In this document: positions 1 to 11,300 of the stretch, piece after piece | Layout: each line of letters starts with the position of its first letter | Numbering within the stretch: position 1 is the stretch's first letter | Assembly (NCBI GenBank): GCA_025618425.1 | Contig: CM046835.1 | Location: forward strand, 13,403,700-13,467,699 | Direction of reading: 5' to 3' | Origin: Heliocidaris tuberculata | Taxonomy: Eukaryota; Echinodermata; Echinoidea; Camarodonta; Echinometridae | Length of the DNA stretch: 64,000 nucleotides | Made by a program: the position numbers and the translations under genes | Notes under the pieces: model-generated | Told to the model about the DNA's origin: nothing | The model's database searches: none | The model's input: only the letters and a program-made list of their open reading frames with translations

Positions 1-204
1 CCAGGTATATACGATTTCGAACCTTCAGCCTCTCATATTGAACGAACCACTGTACCACGGTGCCCCCACATACCTGCAGCAAATGTAGGCTGTCCATATA
101 TATTTTTTGCCGGTGAGCATCCATTAAAGTATCAACAAAACATAATAATAAACGGTTGGACGGTATCAATCTTATCATGTAATATTGAATAGCTTGTCAT
201 ACTA
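1..204. other. 3' flank of the sialyltransferase gene
   Basis: This is the sequence downstream of the minus-strand stop codon at 205-207. It presumably contains 3' UTR, but no AATAAA polyadenylation signal is visible on the minus strand before the window ends. Nothing else is recognisable. Confidence 0.4.
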
Positions 205-640
205 TCATCTCTTTACTTTCTCATTATTATTGCGCATTATATTTCGTATTTTCCGTTTTGTCCTCTGTCTCTGTTTTTGTTTCTTTCTCACGTTATTTCT
301 CTTGTCTCTGGGTCTGCCCTTGTGGACGATGACATCATTTCTTGTCTGCGTGCCCGCTCTTGACGGGGACTTTCCAGCGATGGGTCTGGCCCCTGGAACA
401 AGTTCTAGGACTTTCTGCATCAACTGTTTCTTTTCGATGATGAAAGTCTCATTACCGTGTTTTAGCTCGATTGTACGTTCCTCGGCTTGAACTCTCCGCC
501 TAGCCTCGCGCTCTAGTCTTACGTAGTCCCGTACGCTTCGGATGGCGTAATTCGTCTCGTTCATCAACTGACGATACCTTCGTAGAAAAGGAGAATCTAG
601 TGGTTCGGCTGATTCGGGTCCAATGTGCCATGAAGGATGT
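205..640 (-). CDS. st6galnac-like: Sialyltransferase exon 6 (basic C-terminal extension)
   Basis: Acceptor CTTGCCAG, entering in phase 2; TGA stop at 205-207. It begins with HPSWHIGPESAEP, matching the normal end of ST6GalNAc enzymes, then continues for about 130 more residues. The extension has a charged, probably helical part (SVRDYVRLEREARRRVQAEE), a middle part with KKQLMQKVLELVPG, and a Lys/Arg/Asn/Gln-rich tail (RKKQKQRQRTKRKIRN) to the stop. No known domain was recognised. The extension stays in frame with the catalytic exons across a well-defined acceptor, so it is probably translated. Confidence 0.8.
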
Positions 641-3600
641 CTGGCAAGAAGAAAGAAAAAAAAAATCGTTATTGGTGTTCAACTAGATATATCATAAAGA
701 TAAACATATATCAACATCATCTCTGCATCGTCCCAGGTTTCCCCAATGTATTTTGGAATAAAGTACTCTTAACCCGTTGACTACTGAATTATGTAACTCT
801 CATAGGCTTAATACAGGAGCCACCCGGTTCCCGTAGTCTATGGGTTAAAGTGATGGAGGTGCTCTGTAATTCCTTATTTTATTCCCACTCTTCGAAAGGA
901 ACATTTAATAATGCACTTTAAGCCCCAAATCGTTTTTTTTTTCGAGTTATTCATAAGAATATTAAAGACATGATCACTTACCTGAAGGTGATTCGATGTT
1001 TCGAGGCCCAGCGTCTGAAGACAGCTTTCTCCGTGATAAAGAGATGACCCCCATCAAGACGCGTTTCGCTGACGTTATAGTAGGCACACTCCTTCATCCC
1101 CATAGGTTCGTAATAATGGTACGGGATCCTGCGAGACTCATTGCTAAATACACGGGAATAGAAATAGATAAGAGACAATTAAATTGCATAATGAATACAA
1201 TTGAGGTGTGGCGCAGTGGATAAGAAGGGGAATGATGAATCACATGGTACGTGGTTCAAATCCCTGCCAAGGCACCAAAAACACGATAAAAACTACTTTC
1301 GAAAAATAAACTCAAGGGCAATTTCAAAAGTCTATTGTACTGCCCATAGAAATCAGGTTCGGATTACGTAATACGCCATTGTTATGTTCGCACATTTCTA
1401 AAAGTGACAGGGCTATTGAAATTGCCTTGAGTTGATTTTTCGAAAATAGTTTTTATCGTGTTCAACGTCCTTAGTTTTGCTATACATTAATCTATACATT
1501 TGCTACTCTCGACCCAGAAAAAGTATGGAAGAACCCGGTTGGGAAAAATTCCTTGAACCGTTCTGAGCGGCTTATTATGGAAACTCGGCTAAAGACGTGG
1601 TAATCATATGATATTAATAACCACGCTATACGTGCATTTCTTATTATTTTATAAAACAATTTTGACCCTTTACCTTACAACCTATACTATGAAAAATAAC
1701 TTAGAAGATAAATAGCTATGCCTTCCATACTTCCCTAGCAATGGGACACTGACTATTATTTTAAGTACCTGGTAGATGAACAGTAGTCATCATTCGCCAT
1801 TCCGTAGACTGTGATTTCGTTGCATATATCCATAGCGGCAAGCATAGTGAACCAGCCAGTACTGAGCCATGTGTTGGCTTGTTGTCTATATGAAGAGAAT
1901 TTGAAGCAGAATGAATCAAATAGAAACAGGAAACTTACATTCAGAACCAATATTAAATTCCCACCATAGCCCAAAACAGCTTTTTGTCCGAGTATTGCCG
2001 GCAGAAAGCTTCTAATCCACCCCCCCCCCCCCCCCGAGAGAGCCCGAGAGGGCCGGCGGGATTCCCGAAATCATGTTTCAGGGGTAAATTAATGTCGGGA
2101 AATTTCCACCCCCCCCCCCCCTTTTCCGACAATCCTCCATCCGCCCATGAAGTTTTAATCCAATTCCATCCAATTCGGGAGTTTGAAGAGCGTCGACATC
2201 TAGTTGCCAAATCAGAGTAGCTAGTGAGACTGAAAAAAATAGTGTTTATTTCATCCATGACTTAATACTTTATGGAGAAAGACTAGAGTATTCGCTGTTG
2301 TCATGGTTGTGTGCAATTTCGAATAGGCATGTTTTTAGCTCAGTTTTGAAAGTAGACAGCAGATTATAAAAGCGAAAGTGCAGTATATGCTCTTCATCCT
2401 AACAACAATGTCTGCAGGTAGATGTTAATACCTTGTCAGGCCTGTCTCGTCCCTGAAAACCTTTTCCGCGTATCTCATCTGATCTGAGTTGAAAGCATAA
2501 AACTTCACCCCCGGGTAGAGGTGGGCAAGTAGAACGGCATAGCGGTACTCACGGTCTTGTAATTTCCTTACATTCACCTGTATGGAATGACAGTATAATG
2601 TAATAAAGAACGGAGTGTTTACCGTTATAACATTGAAAAATGCTTTTTTCTCTGACAATCTGATGACAATGCAACTAAAATAAAAATCCGCATAAATTAA
2701 TGCACATGAATAAATGCTTGAGAATGAGCGAGACATAGACAGAGAGACTCCGAATTAGTAATGAGTTTACTGGCATTTCTAATTCGGAGTCTCTCAGTCT
2801 ATGCCTCGCTCATTCTCCTCAAATTTTTGAGACGTACATTTCCTGCCCTTAAATAGTAATCTTGGCTATTTTTATCATATAAATTAGGTCAAATTAGATT
2901 AATTGAAATTGAAATTTGAATAAAATTAAAATGAAATTCAATTCAAGGTTTCTTATCGCATTTCAAATAGTGCGTTTTCACATCTTTAATTAATTTCAGG
3001 AAAGCTTTTCAAGTGAACTTAGACTACAGAGGGATTGAATAAGCTTCGTTTATATTTTTCAAATTGGGATTTATGAGAAAATTGCCTCTTAAAGGATGAG
3101 TTAAAAGTTTCCTTCTGAATATGACCAAACTTTGAACTGGTATTTGAGCGTGTTATACTGAAATATTTTTAACATGCGAATATACTCGATTCAAATTATT
3201 GAGCAAGTTGAGTTCACGTTGCTTGAGTTCAATACTATAGAATGAAGTTAAAGAACCATAAACTAACCCTGTTCATCCAATTTATCAGCAAATATTCACT
3301 CCTGGTTTCCACATCTTGAAGCAACTCCTTCCGTGCTTTATCCGTCTTCTCGAACGATCTCGCCAGGTTGACATGGGCGATCGATCGTAGCGTGGTACGC
3401 GTCCCGACGTCGCTTTCGAAACCCCTCACGGGAGCGTTGTTCATTCGGAAAACGCACTCGGTGGCATCGATCTCGGCTCCTGAGGTCGTGTTAAGCAGAT
3501 GTCCTGAACTGGAGACCACGGCGCATGAACTGCAGAAAAGTCGGAGGGGCTGTAGAAGGGCGAATTAAATATGTACTTTTGTGAGGGCCATTGCAAAAAC

Positions 3601-4387
3601 AAAACAAAAAACTAATCAACGGGTTATCATTCCACTTGAATTCATTACATTCATTGTACAATAATGTTGAATGAAAATAGTAATGTACTTTTATTTTTCG
3701 TCAGAAATCAGCCAAATAACAACTACTTTCTCGTTTGATTCCTTTAGTTAGTGTACTGCGACTTCCCTTTTAATGTTTGACATAAAATTCAATAGATTAT
3801 TTCATACCTATTCATGGTCAAAATAATAAAAATCGATATTCACGGCTTGTATAGGTTTCTGGCTTTGAAGAACTGTTTGATAAGACAATGGATATACTAC
3901 TCGTTAGAGAAGTATATCCATGATAAATCATGATACTATTCTGTTTTGCTTTTGTTTATTTGTTTTCTTGATTGTTTTTTCGTTCATTGTTTAAAAATTA
4001 AGATATTAGTTAAATTATCCTCACCTCCCCTGTCAATATGTCAATGTACCCCTCGTGTTGAACCCTCCGGACGATAGCAGGCACGGGATTGACTGTGGGC
4101 GGGTATGGTTTCGCTGTAGAAGCAGCTGTCTTCGATACAGGGGTGTGGCTCCTATGCGTTCGTCGAGACTCCAGCTTTTGTCGCATGACACGCAGTTTGT
4201 CATTGGAGGTAGACTCAGTCAGCACACCAGCGGGTTTGTAGATGAGTGTGACGTAGACGAGAGAGAGGATGAAAGAATAGGTTGCCGTGACAACCAAGAA
4301 CTGAAGAGGACGCTGATGAGGTGAATAGGAAATGCACAGACACATCATTAACTCATATAATGGTTGTGATGTATGTAGGTGTTCCAA
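205..4387 (-). CDS. st6galnac-like: ST6GalNAc-type sialyltransferase, six-exon gene model
   Basis: The predicted product is a Golgi type II membrane enzyme that would transfer sialic acid from CMP-sialic acid to GalNAc-bearing glycans (CAZy family GT29, ST6GALNAC3-6 branch by resemblance). Exons on the minus strand: 4312-4025, 3549-3268, 2577-2432, 1885-1769, 1128-982, 640-205. All have GT-AG junctions and phases 0,0,2,2,2. The order is: signal anchor in exon 1, sialylmotif L in exon 2 (CAVVSSSGHLL, later FRMNNAPVRGF), sialylmotif S in exon 4 (STGWFTMLAAMDICNEITVY), motif III (PYHYYEP) and motif VS (GHLFITEKAVF, H-x4-E) in exon 5. From 4312 the model gives about 471 residues; an in-frame ATG at 4387 would add 25. 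The start is uncertain and a further 5' exon is possible. About 130 residues after the usual family end are extra and very basic. Acceptor specificity cannot be read from the sequence. Confidence 0.9.
982..1128 (-). CDS. st6galnac-like: Sialyltransferase exon 5 (motifs III and VS)
   Basis: The exon is 147 bp with acceptor CTCGCAG and a strong donor CAG|GTAAGT, phase 2 at both ends. It encodes IPYHYYEP (motif III) and GHLFITEKAVFRRW (motif VS). The His and the Glu five residues later are the expected catalytic-region pair. Confidence 0.92.
1205..1279 (+). repeat. tRNA-like SINE head in a sialyltransferase intron
   Basis: An A-box-like sequence TGGCGCAGTGG and a B-box-like GGTTCAAATCC are spaced as in a tRNA, with weak acceptor pairing (GGTG with CACC). 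The cloverleaf is imperfect, so this is more likely a tRNA-derived SINE remnant than a working tRNA gene. It lies between exons 4 and 5 and directly abuts an inverted-repeat element at 1280. Confidence 0.55.
1280..1462. mobile_element. MITE with ~50-bp terminal inverted repeats
   Basis: The left arm (AACACGATAAAAACTACTTT, continuing to about 1330) is matched with few mismatches by the reverse complement of 1413-1462. The core is about 80 bp and has no coding capacity. No convincing target duplication is visible. Confidence 0.7.
1769..1885 (-). CDS. st6galnac-like: Sialyltransferase exon 4 (sialylmotif S)
   Basis: The exon is 117 bp with acceptor CATATAG and donor CCAG|GTACTT, phase 2 at both ends. 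It encodes QQANTWLSTGWFTMLAAMD followed by ICNEITVYGM. This is the small sialylmotif, with its conserved cysteine and the Ser-Thr-Gly that contacts donor and acceptor. Confidence 0.92.
1990..2180. repeat. Poly-C rich insert in intron 3
   Basis: Two long C runs (about 2018-2034 and 2108-2122) flank a segment with the partial inverted repeat GGGATTCCCGAAAT / AATGTCGGGAAAT. It resembles the other poly-G/C-bearing elements in the window but lacks recognisable terminal repeats. Confidence 0.4.
2432..2577 (-). CDS. st6galnac-like: Sialyltransferase exon 3 (between motifs L and S)
   Basis: The exon is 146 bp with acceptor CATACAG and donor AAG|GTATTA, entering in phase 0 and leaving in phase 2. It encodes REYRYAVLLAHLYPGVKFYA and then DQMRYAEKVFRDETGLTR, the linker between motifs L and S in this family. 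Confidence 0.85.
2720..2817. repeat. 39-bp-arm hairpin (foldback) in intron 2
   Basis: GAGAATGAGCGAGACATAGA, continuing to 2758, pairs with 2779-2817 with only two mismatches, leaving a 20-nt loop. It would form a strong stem in RNA or in cruciform DNA. It is probably a very short foldback element. Confidence 0.8.
3268..3549 (-). CDS. st6galnac-like: Sialyltransferase exon 2 (sialylmotif L)
   Basis: This is a 94-codon exon with acceptor CTTCTACAG and donor AGG|GTTAGT, both phase 0. It encodes FCSSCAVVSSSGHLLNT, then an EIDATECVFRMNNAPVRGFE-type core and DVGTRTTLRS. This is the large sialylmotif, which binds CMP-sialic acid. The cysteine of CAVVSS is the expected partner of the cysteine in motif S. 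Confidence 0.92.
4025..4312 (-). CDS. st6galnac-like: Sialyltransferase exon 1 (signal anchor and stem)
   Basis: The exon encodes a hydrophobic segment (FLVVTATYSFILSLVYVTLIY) typical of a Golgi signal anchor. A Ser/Thr/Pro/Lys-rich stem follows, then HEGYIDILTGE, which resembles the segment just before motif L in ST6GalNAc enzymes. The donor is GAG|GTGAGG, phase 0. A possible acceptor (CATCAG) precedes 4312. Alternatively the frame is open to an ATG at 4387, which would make this the true first coding exon. Confidence 0.75.
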
Positions 4388-5590
4388 ACATTTCGAAGCA
4401 ATAATTAAATATAAATTGTTTCTAGACTTCTCTCGGGCGTCCAGTCCCCATCCTTCAATGAATTCGATGTTTATCTTTGAACTTTACCATGTCTACCGGC
4501 ATGAACACATTGCCGGAAGGTGAAAACAATTAGCTCGCGATGCATCTCTTATTAAAATGAGAAGATATCATGATTACCGTACTGGATTCCAGCGGCTAAT
4601 GATAAATCAATGGTTTGGAAATCAGGGACTCTTCTTAATCCTCACATGACAACAGCAAAGCACTATGCAGGGATGAAGTACAAAACTTGAAAAAAAAACA
4701 ACAACAACAAAACCCGCAATTAAATGTATTTCTTATTTAATTTCCTGTTGTACTTGTTGTGCTTCTCTGTAGGAATGTTTTTAAAACTTACTTGACTTAT
4801 TCAATTATGTCAATGGTGTGGTTAAATGCATTGTCAGTGGCTCATTTGAAATATGTGCCAGATGTTTCCAAACTCAAATAAATTTCATACTGCTATATCG
4901 CATACCAAAAACAGCAATTACCATGACAAAGAAAAACAAAATTTATTAAATGTTTTAATAGCAGGGATCCAGAGTTGTCATGGAGAGGGTGGGTGGGGGG
5001 GGGGGGGGGGGCTATTTGAAAGATGTGCACGGTCCATGATCCATGATAACTCACAAATAAAATCACATATATAACTTCTTTATTTGCTTTAAAAAGGAGG
5101 GGGCCATAATTATTTGGATACACCTATGAGTATGTGGGAGGGATGATGACTCCTGTATACCGTAAAACACAAAGTTGACCCGTTCTTAAATAAATATTAA
5201 TCTACTATAACCTGACAACAAGAAATCGTCGTGAAATTCACAAGGACTGATCGATGGCCTTGCCCAAAGCGGTATATCTTTATTTGATTACGATATTGAC
5301 TTTGCTCTTATTAAAGGCTGTAACTTTCGAGTGAGTTTAATGATAATCATAACCAGCATGTATATTCCAAATTTGCTCTTCTAAAGGCTCACATTTTACT
5401 CTGTCTTGGTCATGCAGTGATATAGTAAGTTTACAGCTTTTTTTATTTTTTTTAAAATAAAAATGAAAAGCCGATTAGACTATAATTTATTTAAATCAAA
5501 ATATACGCATCCTTTCCTAGCACCAAACATCACTAAAATATGCATAATTTTTTCCATTTTTATTACTTGTTTGATTACACAGTATTTTCC

Positions 5591-5641
<51 letters not shown>

Positions 5642-7078
5642 CATAATTTGCTGAGATGATTGTCGTGACAGTAATTACCAATCCAAGTAAACGTACAACA
5701 TCAGAATAAAGGGAATACCAACAAAAGCCTGTCGTGGACGAAAGTTGACGGTCTTTAAAAATGAAATCTATATCAACCTTTAGGTTCCTCGCACACACAA
5801 TGGCCTTTCATATTTAGATATCAACAAACTCCTATCATGTGCCTATGGAGCAATGTATGATGTTGACCATCATGATATTCATTCGGACAAAGTGGATGGT
5901 AAATTACGTCTTCCTGATTGTGTCAATTAGTCATTACGGTGACCGTGACGTTGTCAAACGATAACCTTTGACGAGGCTGTCGAATCGTAGTCAATAATGT
6001 CATTCACCAGTCACTGCAACCATTTTGTTAGAAATATGATAACTTTTATGTTATATACTCACTTGGTAATGTTCTTCTTGTTGTTATTCTTTTATCGAGA
6101 TAATTTCGAGAGAGAAAAGTAATGCTAGGAGACTATGAAAATAAGCATTGCTTGCAATGAAATTTCGCACGAAATATGTTACGATGAACTATCATTTTCA
6201 GTGACAACAAACAAAAAAGCTGCGGTGTTTCATTGATGACTGGAAAGAGAGGAAAAGGGAATATGAAAGGTAGACATAGAGACAATCATAGCAAGAGATG
6301 GAAAAGGAAGTAGAGATAGAGAGAGTTGCTGTTGTTTTATTTTTTTCGTGGTGTTCAGTCGGTTAATCGATTCGGTAATTCAAGCATGTACTTCTGAAAC
6401 TGAATTTGCAATTACAAATTTTATCGAATTTTAAAAGAGGTGACGTACAGCATATTATGCTCCTGCATGTGCATGACGTGGCGAAGAGCATATGCTACTA
6501 CAAGCATTTGGCTTCTAATAAAAGCGTTATGACTTGCTCAAGGAAAAATTAGTGTTCCAACTGTATCCTTCCGTCAAGCTACTCACAAATTGTTTTTTGG
6601 GCTGAGGCATACCATGCATACGACAGGAGTTAAAATTGAAGTGTTTCCTGAACAAATGAACCGCTGAGTTCGAATGTATGCATTGAAAATTGATCGGAAG
6701 TAGCAATATGGAAGTAGTGAAAGAAGAGGGCGGTGGATAACGATTTCATCGTACCAAATGCCTTTACATATATAAATATAATTCTACTGTTTCGGTCTTT
6801 CTTTTTAAAAGTATTTTGATAAAAGAGCTGTTTTATTATTTAGCAAAGCAAATTATTTAACACTTGCCTCTCTTAAGATGGGATTGGAAGGATTTAAACT
6901 CTAAGTAAATTCCAAATGGTATAAAAAATCATGAAGTGTATTTGTAAGAGTACGGATAAAATGACATATTCAATCAAGGAAGAAGCGAAAGAAACAGGAA
7001 ATTTGTCCAAACGCATTATAACACTTTCATCATGCCAAAAATGTGTCAATAAAATTCACCGGAATGCCTCCCTGTCTA
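4388..7078. other. Non-coding stretch with microsatellites
   Basis: No supportable gene. It contains a G run at 4995-5011, a (TA)n tract at about 5593-5639 and a purine-rich patch near 6240-6330. Upstream exons or the promoter of the sialyltransferase may lie here, but none could be identified. Confidence 0.5.
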
Positions 7079-8083
7079 CAGTGCGTCCCAGAAAAAAAGT
7101 TAACAGTTGGAAAAAGTCTACCCAAATAAATATTTCAAACTTTTCTAAGAAAATTTTCATACCTGTGGATAGCTTAGGGTCTCTTCTGCCAAATGACACC
7201 AAAATATCAACCAATATTCTACGCTTGAGTGAGCAGAAGCCAATTTTGTGAAAGGGTGCAAAATCCAGACTTGACAAGAATTGATATTAACTCTGGCTTG
7301 TAACAGCCAAGCTGAGTCATGAAAAGGCTTAGAAATTTCCATATTCTGTTCAATAAATAGCAATTTATTAAATAACAGGCTTTATCATAAGTATGTCATT
7401 ACACATCCCATCAATATTTTTGCTTGAGTGAGCAATTAACTACTTTGTTGAGTGTTTCAAAATGTTACTTTTGGTGAGTCTTCATTTTACCTCACTCAAC
7501 CATAAAGTTTTGATGAAATATATCAGGACATACAGTGAACAAAGTATGTTCTTTCATAAATTGTCCTTTAATGATCAGAATATGACATTTTAAAGCCTTT
7601 CCATGCCTCTCAACTTTGCTGATACCAGCTAGAACATAAACACACATTTGTCAAGTATGGATTTTGCACCCTTTCACAAAAATTGGCTTTTGCTCACTCA
7701 AGCGTAAAATATTGTGAGATATTTTGGTGTCATATGACAGAAGAGACCCTAAGCTTTCCACAGGTATGAACATTTCCTAAAAATATTTTGAAATAATTAA
7801 ATGGGGAGACTTTTTTCAACTGTCAATTTTGAACGGTTCTTCGTTCATACCATCCAGGACAAATACCAATTTTTGTCAAGTCTGAATTTTGCACCCTTTC
7901 ACAAAAGTTGTTTTTGTTTTTTTAATAACAAGTCAGATTTTTTTGTGTGTTATTGCATAGGAGAGACTCCAAGCTATCAATAGGAATGAAAATTTTTGGA
8001 AAATATTCTGCTATATTTATTTGGGGAGACTTTTTCCAACTGTTAACTTTTTTTTTTCGGGGGGGGGGGGGGGGGACGCACTG
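7079..8083. mobile_element. TA-flanked Tc1/mariner-like non-autonomous element
   Basis: The left end TA|CAGTGCGTCC and right end GGACGCACTG|TA are exact inverted copies next to TA dinucleotides, the expected Tc1/mariner target. The terminal repeats extend about 55 bp (AAGTTAACAGTTGGAAAAAG on both sides) but the right copy has a long G run (8059-8075) where the left has three bases. Inside, the segment around 7140-7285 recurs inverted at about 7640-7790 and again partly at 7855-8030, so the element is compound. No transposase frame was seen. Confidence 0.75.
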
Positions 8084-8420
8084 TAGACCAGTAGTACGAA
8101 AGATAAATCGCGTGAACAAATCATCTCAGGTTAAAATTACACACCGGAAACTAAAGCGCATGTAGCAGTGTAGTGTACGGTGATATGAACCCCTAGATTG
8201 TAATATCTGTGTATAATAGAGTTTCCATCTCGTATCCATTTCAATAACCAATAATAACAGATGATGCAGTCATTTAGTTAATGATCGATCTACTTTGGTA
8301 GATGATATTATACCTTACATGATTAGTTTTCACCATTGCGTTTTCATGCAGAGAGAAATTGTCATTTAATTACCGCATTAATGAGTTAACTGATTTTAAA
8401 TTCTGCACGCCATATAATGC

Positions 8421-8892
8421 TTAAAGGGCCCATGCCAAGCAAATGCATGTTGACTTTTGTTGATTTACGAAACCCTGATCATCATTTATGTGGCCCCCAA
8501 AATATCTAAATATATGTCATATATGTTACAATAATTTTGCAGTATTTTTTCTTCCGATTACTGGGATCCGCCCAGAAAAAAAAGCTGCAAAACCAACATT
8601 CCCCTTGTGACATTACTTGTCAATCACCATCCAGAAAATATTAACATTTCAGTAGATATTGCTATGCAGGTGTATTGCATCATGCCATTGTGAGAAAACA
8701 TTTGACAGTGATTATCCGACAAAGCAATATCTATTGAAATGTTGATTTTTTAATCTGAAGAAGAAATACTGAAAAAAATATTATAAAATATATTACATAT
8801 ATTTAGATATTTTTTTGGGCCACATAAATGATGATCAGGATATCATAAATCAACAAAAGTCAACATGCATTTGCTTGGCATGGGCCCTTTAA
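8421..8892. mobile_element. TTAA-flanked piggyBac-like MITE
   Basis: TTAAAGGGCCCATGCCAAGC at the left is mirrored by the reverse complement at the right. The inverted repeats run almost 50 bp (to TTTTGTTGATTTA). The TTAA at each end fits the piggyBac target. A second, weaker pair of inverted sequences (ATATCTAAATATAT region) lies inside. It is 472 bp with no coding capacity. Confidence 0.8.
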
Positions 8893-10887
8893 GGCTCGTG
8901 TTCCTTTCCAAATTGCATAGTTACATGATCGTCAACAAGATGACAAACTTATTTTGACATAATTAAAGACAGGTTTAATGATAAAACCCATTTTGTCTTA
9001 CAGTCATCGTACTCTTTTCGACTATATTTAAACGTAATCTTGAGTTCTGTAAAGAAGGAAAATAAATTCTCACAGAATCAAACACTGAATGTTTAAACCT
9101 AGAATGACATCTGCTAAACTATGTTGGTAGAAAATATATGTAATGGCTAAGTAATGAGCAATGGAATGTAAGAAGCGCTAGTTATCCTGACGCATAAGAT
9201 CTATAATGTTATGAAAATGTGAGATGTGATTTTCAGGGAATACGATTTGAGCAAGTTTCCTTAGATGGTAAATTATCTCAACAACCCAACTATCGCATGA
9301 AATACAATTCAAAATTATAATTTGAACCAGTTTCTCTTAAAAGTGAGATTCATTACCAGTACTTCTCTTGCTATCATCATGTATTCCCTTTAAACTGTAG
9401 GGAGTATGTGACTTGTATTGGTCCATATTCTCTGCACTTTCCCACCGACAATGAAAGGTAAATATGCCAAGCTGGTGTCGATCAGGAAGGAAAATAGAAG
9501 AACATTTTTGGAAATACATGTACTCAAATTGTTTGACAGTTTGACAGCTTAATTGTCACAATGCCATGGGAGATCCTTAGTTTACAACAACACCTCCCTC
9601 GTCCTTTTAATGAAAATCCTTAAGAAAACTTTTCTCAAAAATTAATGTCCGATGATGAGGAAGACTTTCAAATTTGCAAGGGCTCATATTTACCATGGTT
9701 ACACATGCATTGATGGATATGAAATTAATGTTTCGAGAAAAAAGAAAGCCATATGGAATTGTTACGCACAAAATGCATTATACACCAGTGTATCTCCAAA
9801 TGTATCTTCTAATCAAGTCAATCTGACATTCTTTGTCAATATTGGATCGTTCCTAAAGCAATTATGTAAACCAAAGTATGCTCTGCAATATAACATTGCA
9901 TTGTATTTCGTTATGACATAGCAGGGCTTGCAAATTTACATTCACGTCAGAAAAAGTACAAATCCCTCTTTCACCGTACTCTACGCTCCCTCCGTCCCCC
10001 TCTCACCCCCTCTCTCTCACTCACTCTCTGTTTATTTCTCTGTCTCTCTCTACCTCTACCTCCATTCCTCTATTTCTTTAATTTCCAGACAGTCTGTATG
10101 CTTACTGAGCTATTAAAGGTAAGCTTGAGTTCTTGTAATGACGGAAAAGAGGTCCTACTCACAGAATGCAAAAAGTATTTGAACTGAATGTTCACGATTA
10201 CAAATGAATTTTATTTACCCAACGATTTTGGTAGAAGATATGTAGATGTGTAATAATTAATAAAACATCCCATCTGCTGCATGATATACAGTTGTTAGAA
10301 TGATTTTAATCAACGTTCTGTCGAAATGCAGTTTCTAGGACTCTTTAATGTCACATCATCCATAACGCGATAGAATTTATCGACGCATATGTGTCTGACT
10401 TGTAACGTGTCTATGACCGTGTCCAGACGTAGTGCTTTATATGATTTTAATCTTACCATAGGCACCATATTTGCTGTCCATACGCTGTGACATTGTTTTG
10501 GAATAAAAAATATCGGTGTGACATCCGTATATATACATATAGTGCGTGTGCTGCAGGTGGAAGGCGAAAATAGTACGAGATTTCGCTGACCATACGCTGT
10601 TATAATCACGTCGTGTTTCTTAGCATACTCAAAACATATCTCAAACGAATGTTACGTGACAAGAATCAGAATCACGCAAAATTTTACTTCCGTTTGAAGA
10701 CGGTCTGGTCACCTCAACCCCCCCCCCCCACCCTCTCTCCCTCTCTCTCCATCATTCTCACCCTCTCTATCCCTCATATTCTATATATTTCTCTCTTTCT
10801 CCATCTCTTTTTTCATGCCCTTCTCAGTTCCCTTCCATAACCAATTTCATGAGAATGGTTTAATATGGTTTATACTTGATTAATGGT
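8893..10887. other. Non-coding stretch
   Basis: No supportable gene. CT-rich low-complexity DNA occurs at about 9960-10080 and 10720-10830, with a short C run at 10719-10728. Confidence 0.5.
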
Positions 10888-11300
10888 TTAACCCTTTCGA
10901 GCAATTGACCACATTTTGTGGTTTGGCTCAATAACTTTTGATTCAGAGCTGTAAAAAATATACCAGGTGCATGAGTAGAAAGAGCAAAAATTTCTGCACA
11001 CAATATTTCCATTTTGTTGTATGACCATAATGCTTTTGATGCCAGGAATTTTGAAAATGAGAATAAACTTTAAAATCCTTAAATAGGCAACACATTGAGA
11101 GGTTCAAAATCATTGTTTTTCATCAAAATTGGCAATTTTTTCACCTTTCAACAAAATTCCTAACCATGCATATTGTTTTTAAAGACATTACACCTTATTA
11201 GAACCATGTAGCACTGAAAGAGAAACATTGTTGTTGCCAATTTGAAGAACGAAATGCGATCAATTTAGCCCTGAAATAATTCCTGTCCTGAAAGGGTTAA
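10888..11300. mobile_element. TTAACCCTTT MITE, copy 1
   Basis: Begins TTAACCCTTTCGAG and ends CTGAAAGGGTTAA, giving inverted ends with TTAA, consistent with a piggyBac-type non-autonomous element. It is homologous over its whole length to 28943-29359, which shows this is a dispersed family. Confidence 0.8.

Noticed and set aside
1205..1279. Functional tRNA gene
   Set aside because: Acceptor and anticodon stems do not pair properly; SINE remnant fits better.
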